Source: Chloroflexota bacterium (lineage in GTDB: Bacteria > Chloroflexota > Limnocylindria > Limnocylindrales > CSP1-4). Taken from it: DNA of 6,338 bases. Location of the stretch: assembly GCA_021814735.1 (NCBI GenBank), contig JAKAHX010000102.1, forward strand, positions 1-6,338, given 5' to 3'. Position 1 is the stretch's first letter. The number at the start of each line of letters is the position of its first letter. A program made the position numbers and the translations under genes. The notes beneath the pieces are model-generated. The model had not been told where the DNA came from. It saw nothing but the letters and a program-made list of their open reading frames with translations, and searched no databases. Positions 1 to 5,844 of the stretch are shown here, in pieces.

Positions 1-2
1 AG

Positions 3-1397
3 ATGACCCTGCGCGTGCGCCTGGCGCTCGGGTTCGCCGCCGTGGCGCTCGCCACGGGCGCGGTGGTCGCACTCTCGGCACCGTTCGTCATCCAGCACGG
101 GTTCTCGCGGCTCGAGGCGGACATGACGGTCTCCGGGCCCAGGGCAGGCACGTCCGGCGCCCGACCCGGGGCGGGCGGTCCACCGGAGGGTGCCGGTCCG
201 GCGGCGCGCGCCGCCCAGATCCAGCAGGACACCACCCTGACCGTCATCGCGGTCGCCCTCGCCGCCGCCGTCGTTGCCTCGCTCGCCGGCGCCCTCGTGG
301 CCGGCCGGATCGTCGGCCCGCTCCGCTCGCTCGAGACGGCCGCGGCCGCGGTGGCCGCCGGGGACCTGCGCCGGCGCTCGGGCGTCGCCGATCGCCCCGA
401 CGAGGTGGGTTCGCTCGGTCGATCGTTCGACCACATGGCGGAGGAACTGCAGCGCGCCGACGAGTCGCGGCGGCGCCTGCTGCAGGACGCCGCGCACGAG
501 CTTCGTACCCCGCTGGCCGTGATCGACGCGACCGCCAGCGCCCTCTCCGACGGGGTCTACGAGCCGGACCAGCGGCACTTCTCGACGATCCGCGACCAGT
601 CGCGGCAGCTCGCCCGCGTGGTGGAGGACCTGCGCACGATCGGGCTCGCGGAGGACGGACGGCTCTCCCTGCGGGTCGAGCGGGTGCGGGTCGATCGGAT
701 CGTGGGCTCGGTGGTCGACGCGTTTCGCGCGCGTGCCGCCCAGGCCGGGGTCGAGCTGGCGATGGCGCCGCCAGTGGAGGCCACGGTCGACGCCGACCCC
801 GACCGCCTTGGCCAGGCGCTCGGCGTGCTCCTCGACAACGCCATCCGTCACACGCCCGCTGGCGGGTCGGTGCACGTCACCGTCCACGTGCCGGGCGCCG
901 CGATGGCGACGGTTGCTCCGGCCGCAACGACGCACGGCGCGGATCGGCACCCGCCCGTTTCGGCCCCGGCGGCGACGGTTGCTCCGGCCCCGGCGGCGAC
1001 CGGCGCGGATCGGCCGGCACCTGTTCCGGCCCCCGCGGCGACCGGCGCGGGCCGGCAGGCGTCCCCTCCGGGCACGCCCCCCGCGCCCGACCGCGTCCGC
1101 GTCGAGGTGACGGACACCGGGCCGGGGATCGCCGCGGCCGACCTGCCACGCATCTTCGATCGGTTCTATCAGGCTGATCGGGCGAGGGACCGGTCGACCG
1201 GCACCACCGGGCTCGGGCTGGCGATCGCCCGGGCCATCGTGCAGGCGCACGGCGGGGCGATCGGTGCCATGAACCGCGCGGACGCCGCCCGCACGGAGGT
1301 GGGAGATCCTGCCGCCGTGGGCACGGGCGCGATCTTCTGGATCGAGCTGCCGCTGGCCGATGTATCCATTCCGGCCGCTGGCCCGTCTTCTGGGTGA
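3..1397 (+). CDS. Sensor histidine kinase (HAMP-HisKA-HATPase_c), membrane-bound
   Basis: Two-component sensor kinase that would autophosphorylate on His and pass the phosphate to a response regulator. Seen in the 464-residue product: TM1 at about 7-29, a short Gly/Pro/Ala-rich extracytoplasmic loop (about 30-75), TM2 at about 77-100, HAMP to about 150, HisKA with the H-box [10 protein letters not shown] (phospho-acceptor His165), then HATPase_c with N-box LLDNAIRH (Asn279), G1 box DTGPG (from Asp371) and G2 box GLGLAIA (from Gly403). An insert of about 66 residues (297-362), rich in Ala, Pro and Thr and built from 22-residue repeats, splits the ATPase domain between the N and G1 boxes. The ATG is at the window edge, so its ribosome binding site cannot be seen. 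The ATGA at 3-6 would allow a 4-base overlap with an upstream gene, by family habit a response regulator (inference). The loop is too short to hold a folded sensor domain, so the stimulus is unknown. Confidence 0.93.
   Translation: MTLRVRLALGFAAVALATGAVVALSAPFVIQHGFSRLEADMTVSGPRAGTSGARPGAGGPPEGAGPAARAAQIQQDTTLTVIAVALAAAVVASLAGALVAGRIVGPLRSLETAAAAVAAGDLRRRSGVADRPDEVGSLGRSFDHMAEELQRADESRRRLLQDAAHELRTPLAVIDATASALSDGVYEPDQRHFSTIRDQSRQLARVVEDLRTIGLAEDGRLSLRVERVRVDRIVGSVVDAFRARAAQAGVELAMAPPVEATVDADPDRLGQALGVLLDNAIRHTPAGGSVHVTVHVPGAAMATVAPAATTHGADRHPPVSAPAATVAPAPAATGADRPAPVPAPAATGAGRQASPPGTPPAPDRVRVEVTDTGPGIAAADLPRIFDRFYQADRARDRSTGTTGLGLAIARAIVQAHGGAIGAMNRADAARTEVGDPAAVGTGAIFWIELPLADVSIPAAGPSSG
895..1068 (+). 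repeat. 66-base tandem repeat inside the kinase gene
   Basis: Copy 1 (895-960) and copy 2 (961-1026) match at about three quarters of positions, and a third partial copy (1027-1068) repeats the last 42 bases. A 19-base block, GGCGACGGTTGCTCCGGCC, is identical at 905-923 and 971-989. The period is a multiple of three, so the frame is kept. At protein level this gives a 22-residue unit starting at Thr303, Thr325 and (partial) Thr347, with the core motif APAATGADR or close variants. Confidence 0.8.
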
Positions 1398-1422
1398 ACG
1401 CGGGGACGGGCCCCGCAGCAAC

Positions 1423-1428
1423 AGGAGG
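1423..1428 (+). promoter_or_regulatory. Ribosome binding site for the DUF2892 gene
   Basis: AGGAGG is a full anti-Shine-Dalgarno match and the only one in the 44-base gap after the kinase stop. The 13-base spacing to the ATG at 1442 is longer than usual, but the site argues against the GTG at 1394, which it lies downstream of. Confidence 0.5.
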
Positions 1429-1441
1429 CACCACAACGGCC

Positions 1442-1657
1442 ATGTCCATCCCGCAGAACGAACATCCCGTCGACCGCGCCGTGCGGATCGTCCTCGGCGT
1501 CGTCCTCGGCGCGCTCGCCCTCGGCGGCGCCGTGACCGCGCCGCTCTCGTACGTCGTCGTCCTCGTCGCCGTGATCGCGCTCGTCACCGGCATCAGCGGG
1601 TTCTGCCCGCTCTACTCGCTGTTCCGCGTGAGCACCTGCTCCACGGCTCGCCGCTAG
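1442..1657 (+). CDS. DUF2892 (YgaP-like) small membrane protein
   Basis: A 71-residue protein: a short polar N-terminus with the family pattern VDRAVRIVLGVVLG, two closely spaced hydrophobic segments (about 13-30 and 35-52), and a C-terminal GFCPLYSLFRVSTC containing two Cys. DUF2892 proteins commonly end in a CPLY...TC pattern like this, and their length is about 60-70 residues. The biochemical role is unknown; in E. coli YgaP this type of segment anchors a rhodanese domain, which is absent here. I chose the ATG at 1442, with an AGGAGG 13 bases upstream (1423-1428), a rather long spacing. An in-frame GTG at 1394 overlaps the kinase stop and would add 16 residues that do not look like the family. 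The gene lies between the kinase and the sigma factor with almost no gap, so it is probably co-transcribed with them. Confidence 0.85.
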   Translation: MSIPQNEHPVDRAVRIVLGVVLGALALGGAVTAPLSYVVVLVAVIALVTGISGFCPLYSLFRVSTCSTARR

Positions 1658-1670
1658 CGACGGGTGACGC

Positions 1671-2501
1671 GTGGCCGGCACGGAGGACGCCGAGCGGTTC
1701 GCCGAGCGACTGGCGGCCGAGCTGCCCTCGCTGGTGCGCCTTGCCGCCCGGCTCCTCCGTGACCCCGACCTCGCCGAGGACTGCGCGCAGGAGACGGTCG
1801 TGGGGGCCTGGCGCCGTCGCGACCAGCTCCGTGACCCCGCGTCGCTCGCCCCGTGGCTCCGCCGGAGCCTGGTGAACCGGATCATCGATCGCTCGCGGAG
1901 CCGCCACGATGAGCTGGACATCGACGAGATCGAGGCGGAGTGGAAGGACGACGCCTATTCGGTCCGCCCGGATCTCGTGCTCGACCGCGCCGAGCTGCGT
2001 GACGAGCTGGAGGACGCGCTCGCCCGGCTCCCGGTGATCTACCGGGTGCCCGTGGTGCTCCACGATGCCCTCGACTGGACGGCCGTGGAGATCGCCCGCG
2101 CCATGGGCGTCGGGCTCGCCGCCACCAAGCAACGGCTGCGGCGAGGGAGGATGATGCTCGTGAGTGCGCTTGCCGAGGACGATGCGCGACGCCGCGCCAG
2201 CCTGGCGCAGCCGATGCGGTGCTGGCGCGCCAGGCGCCACGTCTCGGCCTACATGGACGGGGAGCTCGACCCGGAGACCCGCGCGGCGGTCGAGGATCAC
2301 CTGGCGAGCTGTCCCACCTGCCCGCCGCTCTATGCGAGCCTGGTCGGGGTGCGCGCCACGCTCGGTGGTCTGCGCGACCCCGACACGGTCATCGAGGAGG
2401 CGATGGCATCCCGCATCCGGGAGACGCTCGAGGCCGAGGGGGCGGCGCTTGCCCGCCCAGCGCCGGACGTGCCGCCGCGGGACGCTCGCCGGGGCGTCTG
2501 A
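1671..2501 (+). CDS. ECF-type sigma factor fused to a C-terminal zinc-finger (zf-HC2/anti-sigma-like) domain
   Basis: RNA polymerase sigma factor of the sigma-70/ECF type, 276 residues. Seen: sigma region 2 at about 18-80 (DLAEDCAQETVVGAW, then PWLRRSLVNRIIDRSRSR) and sigma region 4 at about 113-163 (LPVIYRVPVVLHD, then a helix-turn-helix, EIARAMGVGLAATKQRL). The normal ECF end is followed by an extra domain at about 184-235: Cys184, then SAYMDGEL, then HLASCPTC (His210, Cys214, Cys217). This is the C...HxxxCxxC ligand set of zinc-containing anti-sigma domains. No transmembrane segment follows, so the protein should be cytoplasmic. The GTG start is 13 bases after the DUF2892 stop and has only a weak ribosome binding site, suggesting coupled translation. 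Inference: the domain inhibits or tunes the sigma factor in cis, perhaps in response to redox or zinc. The target promoters are not evident. Confidence 0.9.
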   Translation: MAGTEDAERFAERLAAELPSLVRLAARLLRDPDLAEDCAQETVVGAWRRRDQLRDPASLAPWLRRSLVNRIIDRSRSRHDELDIDEIEAEWKDDAYSVRPDLVLDRAELRDELEDALARLPVIYRVPVVLHDALDWTAVEIARAMGVGLAATKQRLRRGRMMLVSALAEDDARRRASLAQPMRCWRARRHVSAYMDGELDPETRAAVEDHLASCPTCPPLYASLVGVRATLGGLRDPDTVIEEAMASRIRETLEAEGAALARPAPDVPPRDARRGV

Positions 2502-2547
2502 CCGCCCTGGCGCCGGGAAACGCTGGACGCCCTCGCCGCACGGTCCC

Positions 2548-2560
2548 CCGGGTGCCCCGG
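2548..2560 (+). terminator. Weak GC-rich hairpin after the sigma gene
   Basis: CCGGG-TGC-CCCGG forms a 5-bp stem with a 3-base loop, 46 bases past the sigma stop codon. No T-tract follows, so termination here is only a possibility. Apart from this and the promoter-like site just before 2596, the 2502-2595 gap shows nothing else. Confidence 0.2.
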
Positions 2561-2583
2561 TGGCAGGCTCCGGCGACAGCCGG

Positions 2584-2589
2584 CACAAT
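2584..2589 (+). promoter_or_regulatory. Possible -10 element of a leaderless methyltransferase transcript
   Basis: CACAAT matches TATAAT at 4 of 6 positions and ends 6 bases before the ATG at 2596, the spacing expected when transcription starts at the start codon. No Shine-Dalgarno-like sequence precedes that ATG, which fits a leaderless mRNA. The matching -35 is poor (TGGCAG at 2561-2566). Confidence 0.2.
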
Positions 2590-2595
2590 GGGCAC

Positions 2596-3201
2596 ATGAT
2601 CGACCACGAGGAGCGGCGCGCCGCGTGGGACCGTCGCCACGCTGGGCACGGCCACATCGAGTCGAGCGAGCCGGACCCGTTCCTGATCGCCGAGGCGACG
2701 GGCCTGCCGCCCGGCCGGGCGCTCGACCTCGCCTGCGGCGACGGCCGCAACGCGGTCTGGCTTGCCACGCAGGGCTGGCATGTCACCGCCGTCGATTTCT
2801 CGACGGTCGCACTCGAGCGGGCCAGGGAACGTGCCCGGGCGGCCGGGGTGGAGGTGGACTGGCAGGGCCACGACCTGCTGACCTGGCTTCCCCCGCAGGG
2901 CGCCTTCGACCTGGTCTCGCTGATCTACCTGCATCTCCCGCACGAGGAGCGCCGGCAGGTGCTGGCCCGCGCAGCGCGCGCCGTCGCGCCCGGGGGGCGC
3001 ATCCTGGTGGTCGGCCATGACCGGCGCAACCCGGCCGAGGGGACAGGCGGGCCGCAGGACCAGCGCGTGCTCTACAGCGCGTCGGAGATCGCCGCCGAGC
3101 TGACAGGCCTGCGGATCGAGCGGGCGGAAGCCGTGCTGACCGACCACGGGGATCGCCGGCGCGTGGACGCCGTCGTCCTGGGGCGCCGGGACGGGGTTTG
3201 A
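2596..3201 (+). CDS. Class I SAM-dependent methyltransferase, TehB-like
   Basis: A 201-residue Rossmann-fold methyltransferase. Seen: an N-terminal WDRRHAGHG segment typical of the TehB/thiopurine-methyltransferase-like group, the SAM-binding motif I LDLACGDGRN (residues 43-52), an acidic residue at the end of strand 2 (TAVDFS, Asp67) that should hold the ribose hydroxyls, a motif III-like acidic residue (GHDLL, Asp93), FDLVSLIYLHLP (motif IV, about 104-115) and PGGRILVVGHD (motif V/VI, about 132-142). The length fits a stand-alone small-molecule methyltransferase. The substrate cannot be read from sequence; tellurite, thiol or other small-molecule acceptors are known in related enzymes. The ATG is the only sensible start, since residues from about 7 onward already match the family. 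The gene is separated by 94 bases from the sigma gene, so it may be transcribed separately. Confidence 0.87.
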   Translation: MIDHEERRAAWDRRHAGHGHIESSEPDPFLIAEATGLPPGRALDLACGDGRNAVWLATQGWHVTAVDFSTVALERARERARAAGVEVDWQGHDLLTWLPPQGAFDLVSLIYLHLPHEERRQVLARAARAVAPGGRILVVGHDRRNPAEGTGGPQDQRVLYSASEIAAELTGLRIERAEAVLTDHGDRRRVDAVVLGRRDGV

Positions 3202-3238
3202 CGGCGGGCTGGCGCTCCCCTGGATGGCGTGAGCGGCC

Positions 3239-3264
3239 GCGCCTGGCCGAGCCGGGCCGGGCGC
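3239..3264. terminator. GC-rich hairpin between convergent genes
   Basis: GCGCCTGGCC pairs with GGCCGGGCGC around a 6-base loop (GAGCCG), giving a 10-bp stem with one G-T wobble. It lies midway in the 84-base gap between the methyltransferase stop (+) and the transporter stop (-), where a bidirectional terminator would be expected. Neither side has a T-tract, so the intrinsic strength is doubtful. Confidence 0.4.
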
Positions 3265-3285
3265 CGGGACGCTGCCTCCGATCGA

Positions 3286-4716
3286 CTACGAGACGACCAG
3301 ACCGGGCTCGGTGACGGTCGGCTCGGGTGCCCGCACCGCGACCACCTGCTCCCGCGATGCTTCCTCGATCGTGAGGCCGGCCGGCTCCGGCAGCACCTGC
3401 GTGAGTAGTGCGCCGAGCAGCGCCGCCCCTGCCGTGAAGAGCAGGGTGGACTCGAGCCCGAGCGCCGCCTCGAGGTGCGGGAACGCGAAGACCCCCACGA
3501 AGGCCCCTACCTTGGCGATCCCGGAGGAGATCCCGTGCCCGGTGGTGCGGCTCGTGATCGGGAAGACCTCGCTCGGCAGCACGAAGGTGGTGACGTTCGG
3601 TCCGAACTCGGTGAAGAAGTAGCTGATCCCGTAGAGCGCCAGGAACGGGACGATCACGTGCGTGATCGAGGGCACGAGGCCGATCAGGCCGAAGGCCGCC
3701 GCCATCCCCAGGAAGCCGATCCACTGCAGCCGACGGTGGCCGATCCGGTCGATCGTGAACAGGGCGAGGAGGTACCCGGGGGCCGCGGCGAGGACGAAGA
3801 TGATCAGCGTCCAGGCCACCGACTGCATCAGGGACGCGTGGGGCGCCACCGACCGCAGGATGAGCGGCGTCGAGATGGTGTTGCCGTAGTAGGCGTAGTC
3901 GAGGAGGAACCATGAGCCCGCGGTGCCGGCCAGCAGGACCAGGTTGCGACGGTTCCGGATGAAGTCCGCGAAGCGCTGGCGCGGGGCCCGCTCCTCGGCG
4001 GCGGAGGCGCGGATCGCGCCTCCCGTGAAGCCCTCCATGCTGGAGGCCGCGCCCGAGGCGTCTCCGAGAACGCGGGCCATGTACCGGGGCGACTCGGGCA
4101 TGGTCCGCCGCAGGTAGATGACCGCGAGGGCGGGGAGCGCGCCCAGGCCGAGCATCAGCCGCCAGGCGAGGCCGTTGGAGATGCCCGCCCCCAGCAGCGT
4201 GAGGCCGACAACCGGGCCCACGATCAGGCCCAGCGCCTGCGTCGAGAAGACCATGCTGACCAGTCGTCCGCGGTCCTTGCGGTTCGCGTACTCGCTCATG
4301 ATCGTGGCACTGACCGGGTAATCGCCGCCGATGCCGATCCCCAGCAGGAACCGGGCGGCGATCAGCCAGGCCAGGTTCGGCGAGAGCGCGGAGAGCACCG
4401 CCGCCACCGCCATGATCGCGGCTTCGATCCCGTAGATCGCCTTGCGGCCGAAGATGTCCGCTACCCGCCCGAAGACCACCGCGCCGATGAACGCGCCAAC
4501 CAGCGCGACGCTGCTGGCGAGGGTGGCCTCGGTGGTGGTGAGGTGCCACTCGGCGGTGACGAGCGCCAGGGCGACCCCGATGATGAAGAGGTCGTACGCG
4601 TCGGTGAAGAATCCCATCCCGGAGGTGAACATCGCCCGGAGGTGGAAGACGCTCAGCGGCGCCTCGTTGAGGGCGTCCGTCAGCGTGCCCGAGCCGCTCG
4701 CACGGTCAGCAGACAT
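3286..4716 (-). CDS. MFS transporter, phosphate:H+ symporter (PHS) family-like
   Basis: A 476-residue major facilitator with 12 predicted membrane helices, probably a proton-coupled phosphate importer. Seen: the PHS hallmark GMGFFTDAYDLFIIG in TM1 (33-47), the MFS loop motif GRVADIFGRK (83-92), GIGGDYPVSATIMSEY in TM4, a cytoplasmic central loop at about 203-258, and FGPNVTTFVLPSEVFP in the C-terminal half. Residues aligning with the phosphate site of the fungal transporter PiPT, as I recall that structure, are all present: Asp132-Tyr133, Gln160, Trp269, Asp273, Tyr277, Asn374 and Lys402. Spacing within each cluster is conserved, for example Tyr133 to Gln160 (27) and Asn374 to Lys402 (28). 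I chose the ATG at 4716 because AAAGGAG stands 5 bases before it; a GTG at 4740 would add 8 residues and lies upstream of that site. Other anions or organic acids remain possible substrates. The gene runs in the same direction as ccdA, 90 bases downstream of it, probably with its own promoter. Confidence 0.9.
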   Translation of the reverse strand: MSADRASGSGTLTDALNEAPLSVFHLRAMFTSGMGFFTDAYDLFIIGVALALVTAEWHLTTTEATLASSVALVGAFIGAVVFGRVADIFGRKAIYGIEAAIMAVAAVLSALSPNLAWLIAARFLLGIGIGGDYPVSATIMSEYANRKDRGRLVSMVFSTQALGLIVGPVVGLTLLGAGISNGLAWRLMLGLGALPALAVIYLRRTMPESPRYMARVLGDASGAASSMEGFTGGAIRASAAEERAPRQRFADFIRNRRNLVLLAGTAGSWFLLDYAYYGNTISTPLILRSVAPHASLMQSVAWTLIIFVLAAAPGYLLALFTIDRIGHRRLQWIGFLGMAAAFGLIGLVPSITHVIVPFLALYGISYFFTEFGPNVTTFVLPSEVFPITSRTTGHGISSGIAKVGAFVGVFAFPHLEAALGLESTLLFTAGAALLGALLTQVLPEPAGLTIEEASREQVVAVRAPEPTVTEPGLVVS

Positions 4717-4721
4717 GCAGG

Positions 4722-4728
4722 CTCCTTT
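4722..4728 (-). promoter_or_regulatory. Strong ribosome binding site of the MFS gene
   Basis: On the minus strand AAAGGAG sits 5 bases before the ATG at 4716. It is the best Shine-Dalgarno site in the window and decides the start codon against the upstream GTG at 4740. Confidence 0.75.
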
Positions 4729-4771
4729 CTGCGCAGTCACCGGGACGCTACCGCGCGCTCGTTACGGGACT

Positions 4772-4800
4772 GTTAAATGGGGCGCGGTCAGACCTGTCGC
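4772..4800 (-). promoter_or_regulatory. Candidate promoter for the MFS gene
   Basis: On the minus strand, GCGACA (4795-4800, 4 of 6 to TTGACA) is followed after exactly 17 bases by TTTAAC (4772-4777, 4 of 6 to TATAAT). The short AT-rich patch stands out in a GC-rich gap, and a start near 4765 would leave a leader of about 50 bases containing the ribosome binding site. I see no repeated Pho-box-like sites. Confidence 0.33.
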
Positions 4801-4806
4801 GAGCAC

Positions 4807-5700
4807 TCAGCGCCCCGCGCGGTCCCGCTCTGCGGAACCGGCCGGCGACGGGCCCGACCGCTCGGCCGTCGTCTGCCGCCGACGCACGAGCAGCAGGACC
4901 GGCGCCGCCGCCAGCAGCACCAGCAGCGCAGCTGCCGCCGCGGTCACCACCGGCGGCGCCGCGCTCGCGGCCTGCTGCAGCGATGCCTCCAGCGAGAGGC
5001 TCGCCTCGTCGAACCCGAGGCCGGTGTAGAGGCCGGAGAACATCGTGGGTCCCTGGAACACGATGAAGCCGGCACCGAGCACCATGAACAGGAGGCTCGA
5101 CACGACGGTCGAGATGTGCCGCTCCACCGGCCCGATGCGCACCGATCGTCCCCGGAGTCGACCTCGCCGGGTCGCCCCCAGGCGCTCCCAGGCGAGCGCG
5201 AGGAGAAGGAGGGGGAACGCCATGCCCGCCGCGTAGACTGCGAGCAGGAGCGCGCCCGGGAGGAGACCGCCGGAGCCGGCCGCGATGGTGAGGATCGCCC
5301 CCAGGATGGGCCCGGCACAGAAGCCGCCGAGACCGTAGCTCAGCCCCAGCACGTAGGTGCTCGCCGCCGATTCCGTGGTCATGGCCTGGGGCCGGACCGG
5401 CCCGGGGAGCTCAAACCCCCCGAGGACCAGCTCCAGGCCGCCGATGGCGATGAGCGTCAGTCCCGCGAGCAGCGTCAGTGGCCCGCGCGCGGCGAGCAGC
5501 GCCGCCCCGATGGCGCCCGCGCCCAGTCCCGCCGGGATCAGCAGCGTGACGAGGCCCAGGTAGAAGATGCCGGTCCGCAGCGCCAGCCGGCTGGGGGAGG
5601 GGAACGCGTAGGCGAAGAACGCGGGCAGGAGCAGCGCGGAGCACGGGCTGAGGAGCGAGAGGAGGCCGCCGGCGAAGGCGACGAGCAGCTCGAGGGGCAC
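4807..5700 (-). CDS. ccdA: CcdA/DsbD-type membrane thiol-electron transport protein
   Basis: A 297-residue polytopic membrane protein of the cytochrome c biogenesis CcdA family, which moves reducing equivalents from cytoplasmic thioredoxin to extracytoplasmic thiol proteins. Seen: TM1 with LLSLLSPCSALLLP (Cys20), helices at about 42-66 and 72-95, TM4 with GLGGFCAGPILGAIL (Cys128), helices at about 143-170 and 190-213, then an extra helix at about 250-275. The two Cys in Pro-flanked helices 1 and 4 are the catalytic pair of the family. The protein is longer than a typical CcdA of about 220-245 residues: a loop of about 35 residues, a seventh helix and an Arg/Ser-rich tail are added. The GTG start directly precedes the usual family N-terminus; no good ribosome binding site is present, and an in-frame TAG lies two codons upstream. 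It follows the dsbA-like gene on the same strand, a natural functional partner. Confidence 0.88.
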   Translation of the reverse strand: MPLELLVAFAGGLLSLLSPCSALLLPAFFAYAFPSPSRLALRTGIFYLGLVTLLIPAGLGAGAIGAALLAARGPLTLLAGLTLIAIGGLELVLGGFELPGPVRPQAMTTESAASTYVLGLSYGLGGFCAGPILGAILTIAAGSGGLLPGALLLAVYAAGMAFPLLLLALAWERLGATRRGRLRGRSVRIGPVERHISTVVSSLLFMVLGAGFIVFQGPTMFSGLYTGLGFDEASLSLEASLQQAASAAPPVVTAAAAALLVLLAAAPVLLLVRRRQTTAERSGPSPAGSAERDRAGR

Positions 5701-5703
5701 GTG

Positions 5704-5838
5704 CTACCCGGGCAGCTGGCCCGCGACATGACGCACGGCGGGGCGCGCCATCGTCGATCCACGGGCCCGCGGCGTCGCGGTCACCCCCGACGTCGCGGTC
5801 ACCCCCGGAGTCGTGCTCACCCGAGGCGTCGCGTTCAC
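5704..5838 (-). CDS. Hypothetical 44-residue Thr/Ala/Pro-rich ORF between dsbA and ccdA (weak)
   Basis: A GTG at 5838-5836 overlaps the TGA of the DsbA gene (GTGA), opening a 44-codon frame that ends in TAG at 5706-5704, only 3 bases before the ccdA GTG. Its first half is a hexapeptide repeat: VNATPR, VSTTPG, VTATSG, VTATPR. Third codon positions are mostly G or C, as in real genes here. No domain, signal peptide or membrane segment is seen, and I do not recognise it. It may be a translational link between dsbA and ccdA, the remnant of a longer DsbA C-terminus reached by a frameshift, or merely an open frame caused by the 18-base repeat. Confidence 0.2.
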   Translation of the reverse strand: MNATPRVSTTPGVTATSGVTATPRARGSTMARPAVRHVAGQLPG

Positions 5839-5844
5839 CGGCCC
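5773..5844. repeat. Four tandem 18-base repeats at the dsbA 3' end
   Basis: Units are 5773-5790, 5791-5808, 5809-5826 and 5827-5844. On the plus strand the unit reads CGTCGCGGTCACCCCCGG. The first two differ at 1 of 18 positions; the third and fourth each match the second at 13 of 18. The shared core is a GGTCACC-like heptamer (GGTCACC twice, GCTCACC, GTTCACC). The last unit contains the dsbA stop codon (5835-5837); the rest fill the intergenic gap before ccdA. Confidence 0.75.

Noticed and set aside
1593..2786. 397-codon minus-strand frame opposite the sigma factor
   Set aside because: It is antisense to a gene with clear sigma motifs, has no recognisable domain, and no promoter or ribosome binding site supports it.
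2783..4549. 588-codon open frame on the minus strand overlapping the MFS transporter and part of the methyltransferase
   Set aside because: It lies in another frame of the same strand as the MFS gene, is dominated by Arg, Pro, Gly and His with no domain, and is explained by high GC suppressing stop codons. The MFS frame has all family motifs.
4765..4790. A Pho-box-like CTGTTAA in front of the phosphate-type transporter
   Set aside because: It is a single short match with no repeated partner at 11-base spacing; the AT-rich patch is better explained as a -10 element.
5773..5844. CRISPR array reading of the 18-base repeats
   Set aside because: Units are contiguous with no unique spacers, too short for CRISPR repeats, and no cas gene is nearby.
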